From Kiritimatiellia bacterium (GTDB taxonomy: Bacteria; Verrucomicrobiota; Kiritimatiellia; RFP12; UBA1067), in assembly GCA_017405115.1 (NCBI GenBank), contig JAFRBA010000007.1:1-6586 (forward strand): a stretch of DNA of 6,586 bases. Direction: 5' to 3'. The position numbers and the translations under genes are program-made. The notes beneath the pieces are model-generated. The model made no database searches. It had not been told where the DNA came from and saw only the letters and a list, made by a program, of their open reading frames with translations. This document shows positions 5,570-6,586 of the stretch, piece after piece; the first letter of the stretch is position 1; every line of letters begins with the position of its first letter.

Positions 5570-5742
5570 TTAGGGGTGCGCCAAATTCCGCCGCGTGGCG
5601 CAAGGAGGGCGCGCGGGTCGCGCACTGGGACATGAATAACCGCTGGGGACAAATGGAGGCGGCGTAGTGAAGCAGACTTCGCAGAGGTCGTTGCTGTTTC
5701 GGCAGAACGTGAACCGAACGGAGGAGGAGAATGGTTTCTGAC

Positions 5743-5795
5743 TTGAACTTAATTTGAACTTCACTTGGTATAATCGCCAGGCGATGGCGCCTGGC
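5743..5795 (+). promoter_or_regulatory. Extended -10 promoter with operator-like dyad
   Basis: A perfect TATAAT (5769-5774) is preceded by TGG, an extended -10. TTGAACTT occurs at 5743 and 5754, 11 bp (one helical turn) apart; neither is at the ideal -35 distance (20 and 9 nt spacers). An 8-bp perfect dyad, GCCAGGCG-ATGG-CGCCTGGC (5776-5795), covers the predicted start near 5781 and could bind a repressor or form the RNA 5' hairpin. Confidence 0.65.
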
Positions 5796-5883
5796 ATTGT
5801 GGCGGTTTCAGCAATGAGCTAGCCTTGGCAAGACAACAGTTTTAGCGGCTATGGCGCATCGTAAATCGAGGCGCCATTTTTTT
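5781..5883 (+). ncRNA. Candidate structured small RNA or attenuating leader
   Basis: A strong promoter and an intrinsic terminator bound a transcript of about 100 nt without a plausible reading frame. Pairings visible by eye are CATTG/CAATG (5795-5799 with 5812-5816), TAGCC/GGCTA (5820-5824 with 5847-5851) and the terminator stem (5851-5857 with 5871-5877). The 5' segment ATGGCGCC (5784-5791) is also perfectly complementary to GGCGCCAT (5870-5877), the 3' arm of the terminator, so the ends of the RNA could pair and compete with the terminator hairpin. I do not recognise an Rfam family. It may be an independent RNA or the attenuated 5' leader of the gene at 6021. Confidence 0.5.
5851..5883 (+). 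terminator. Intrinsic terminator of the candidate RNA
   Basis: Stem ATGGCGC/GCGCCAT (7 bp, loop 5858-5870), followed by seven T (5877-5883). Confidence 0.8.
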
Positions 5884-5896
5884 ATGTCTATTTCAA

Positions 5897-5928
5897 CCCT
5901 TCCGGCTTCGCGCCGGAGGGGCTTTTTT
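5897..5928 (+). terminator. Second intrinsic terminator
   Basis: Stem CCCTTCCGGC/GCCGGAGGGG (10 bp including one T-G pair; 5897-5906 with 5912-5921), loop TTCGC, then C and six T (5923-5928). Confidence 0.85.
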
Positions 5929-5964
5929 GTTTTCCGCTTGACCAGCGCGGCAGATATTGATTTT

Positions 5965-5988
5965 CCCCGTGGCGAGGTCGTCACGGGG
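5965..5988 (+). other. Leader hairpin upstream of the 6021 gene
   Basis: CCCCGTGGCGA (5965-5975) pairs with TCGTCACGGGG (5978-5988) with one G-T pair, an 11-bp arm. No T-run follows. It lies 22 nt upstream of the ribosome binding site, and the stretch between is an unstructured, A/C-rich leader. Confidence 0.6.
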
Positions 5989-6020
5989 CTAACAAAACCA
6001 ACAAACACAAGGAGAAAGCG

Positions 6021-6586
6021 ATGACGAAAGTTATCAACAGTCCATGCGCCGCCTCGCGCGCGCGCGTGGACTGTCTACCGTACAGTAGTCAGTCGGGGTT
6101 TATAAATAAACCCTCTAGTAGCCAGACCACGCACGCGCGTGCGCGTACGCGAGAAGCCCATGCGGCTATCCGCAACCCGGAGGCCTACTTCCGCGCGTGG
6201 CGGATGGCGAAGTTCGGAGGCGACTTCGACCCGATTCGCGTTGCGGTCGAAGAAGCTGTCGCGGCGTTCTCGTCCGGCAAGGGCGAGAAGGGCAAGACCT
6301 CAGACCGTGGCATGTGGCTGAAGATCGCCAACCGCGTCGGGCTGAGCGCGTTCCTCGATGCATTCGAGCAGAAGTCGTCGGAGATACGCGACCTCGAAAA
6401 CAGGGGCAGGCGTCTTTTGAATCCCGCCGCCTCGTTCCAGAAGCTGCTCAACAAGCGCTTCCCGAAGAATCCTCCTTCGCCAAAGGCTACGGAGGACAAT
6501 CCTCCTTCGCCAAAGGCTACGGAGGACAATCCTCCTTCGCCAAAGGCTACGGAGGACAATCCTCCTTCGCCAAAGGCTACGGAGGA
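6021..6586 (+). CDS. Unrecognised basic protein with C-terminal 10-residue repeats, runs off the right edge
   Basis: ATG 6021 follows GGAG (6011-6014) at a 6-nt spacing, and the frame stays open for 188 codons to the window end. I do not recognise the family. Residues 1-45 (MTKVINSPCAASRARVDCLP onward) are Ser/Arg-rich and probably disordered; their DNA is dominated by palindromes. Residues about 46-149 look like a folded, mainly helical, basic domain: RNPEAYFRAWRMAKFGGDFD (51-70), IRVAVEEAVAAF (72-83), GMWLKIANRVGLSAFLDAFE (97-116) and LNPAASFQKLLNKRFPK (133-149). The motif NPxAxF appears twice (52-57 and 134-139). From residue 150, NPPSPKATED repeats exactly. No signal peptide or membrane segment is seen, so it is probably cytoplasmic. 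ATG 6204 (MAKFGGDF) is an alternative start if the palindromic part is not coding. It may be expressed by read-through from the promoter at 5769. The basic charge allows nucleic-acid binding, but that is a guess. Confidence 0.65.
   Translation, partial: MTKVINSPCAASRARVDCLPYSSQSGFINKPSSSQTTHARARTREAHAAIRNPEAYFRAWRMAKFGGDFDPIRVAVEEAVAAFSSGKGEKGKTSDRGMWLKIANRVGLSAFLDAFEQKSSEIRDLENRGRRLLNPAASFQKLLNKRFPKNPPSPKATEDNPPSPKATEDNPPSPKATEDNPPSPKATE
6038..6073 (+). repeat. 12-bp stem hairpin inside the start of the 6021 gene
   Basis: CAGTCCATGCGC (6038-6049) pairs with GCGCGTGGACTG (6062-6073) with one T-G pair; the loop is 12 nt and includes alternating CG. Confidence 0.7.
6096..6113 (+). repeat. Hairpin GGGTTTAT-AA-ATAAACCC
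   Basis: A perfect 8-bp stem, an AT-rich island inside GC-rich coding DNA. It is followed at 6131-6142 by the perfect palindrome GCACGCGCGTGC in a tract of alternating purine and pyrimidine. Confidence 0.7.
6468..6586 (+). repeat. Perfect 30-bp tandem repeat, about four units
   Basis: Units start at 6468, 6498, 6528 and 6558 (the last cut by the window edge) and are identical. Each encodes NPPSPKATED. Each also forms an imperfect palindrome: TCCTCC and GGAGGA arms around GCC-AAA-GGC. The total copy number is unknown. Confidence 0.95.

Larger units (their letters stand above)
5325..5616. repeat. Direct repeat pair around GCGTGGCGCAAGG (5325-5358 and 5582-5616)
   Basis: The two copies share CAAATT, GCGTGGCGCAAGG, and a following G/C-rich tract. 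The first copy carries the DUF3800 promoter -35 and spacer. The second keeps TTGCGCCACGC and AATTTG on the minus strand but has GCGCAC where the -10 would be. It looks like a duplicated and decayed promoter block. Confidence 0.55.
5216..6020. other. 805-bp stretch without a convincing protein gene
   Basis: It contains, in order, the DUF3800 leader and promoter, hairpin repeat copy B, the 8-bp satellite, the decayed promoter copy, a strong GGAGGAGGAG with an 8-codon frame (5731-5757, MVSDLNLI), the extended -10 promoter, the candidate RNA, two terminators and a leader hairpin. The longer open frames across 5145-5800 translate repeats and have no protein character. Confidence 0.65.

Noticed and set aside
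5320..5640. Plus- and minus-strand open frames through the hairpin repeat and satellite
   Set aside because: They translate low-complexity satellite and promoter repeats and have no start signals.
5796..5883. tracrRNA of a type II CRISPR system
   Set aside because: Size and terminator would fit, but no matching CRISPR repeat and no cas gene are present in the window.
6185..6559. Minus-strand frame with SSVAFGEGGL repeats
   Set aside because: The plus-strand gene at 6021 has a ribosome binding site and a folded-looking domain; the minus frame starts inside the tandem repeat. Kept only as a note on the repeat.
6468..6586. CRISPR array
   Set aside because: The 30-bp units are directly adjacent with no spacers.
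1..6586. tRNA or rRNA genes
   Set aside because: No T-loop/D-loop combination or rRNA-like conserved stretch was seen on either strand by eye.

Overview
The window is high-GC bacterial DNA. I infer an uncultured PVC-superphylum bacterium, most likely a gut or rumen member of Kiritimatiellota or Lentisphaerota. The grounds are a secreted beta-solenoid protein, a xylosidase-like N-terminus, a Tat/lipoprotein metallophosphoesterase, many GC-rich palindromic repeats, a mobile-element remnant, a DUF3800 gene and an 8-bp satellite. No marker gene fixes the taxonomy.

Left part (1-2700). The window opens inside the 3' end of a group II intron (end of domain V plus domain VI, about 1-78). Directly after it comes a long secreted beta-solenoid/autotransporter-like gene (79-1983). 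Its signal-peptide coding sequence has no proper start codon after the intron, so the intron probably splits the gene near its start codon. About 20-50 bp further on begins a GH39-like glycosidase, probably in the same operon. It is cut off after about 90 codons by the remnant of an integrase-type insertion sequence in the opposite orientation (about 2292-2705). That remnant keeps a transposase N-terminus, a T-shaped palindrome and subterminal repeats.

Middle (2719-5350). A promoter drives a Tat-exported, probably lipid-anchored metallophosphoesterase (2771-4216). After a stretch with a REP-like hairpin comes a minus-strand DUF3800 gene (4508-5215) with its own promoter. The two promoters are closely alike (CTTGCGCCA, 10 nt, ATTTGCTAT). 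The DUF3800 gene is flanked by two direct copies of a 38-nt hairpin repeat that differ by a compensatory base-pair change.

Right part (5216-6586). About 800 bp without a clear protein gene hold a hairpin repeat, an 8-bp satellite, a decayed copy of the DUF3800 promoter block, a strong extended -10 promoter, a candidate structured RNA of about 100 nt ending in an intrinsic terminator, a second terminator and a leader hairpin. Then a gene with a good ribosome binding site (6021 to the right edge) encodes an unrecognised basic protein. Its coding start is full of palindromes, and its C-terminal part is a perfect 30-bp/10-residue tandem repeat that runs out of the window. The RNA plus this protein is the least explained unit here.
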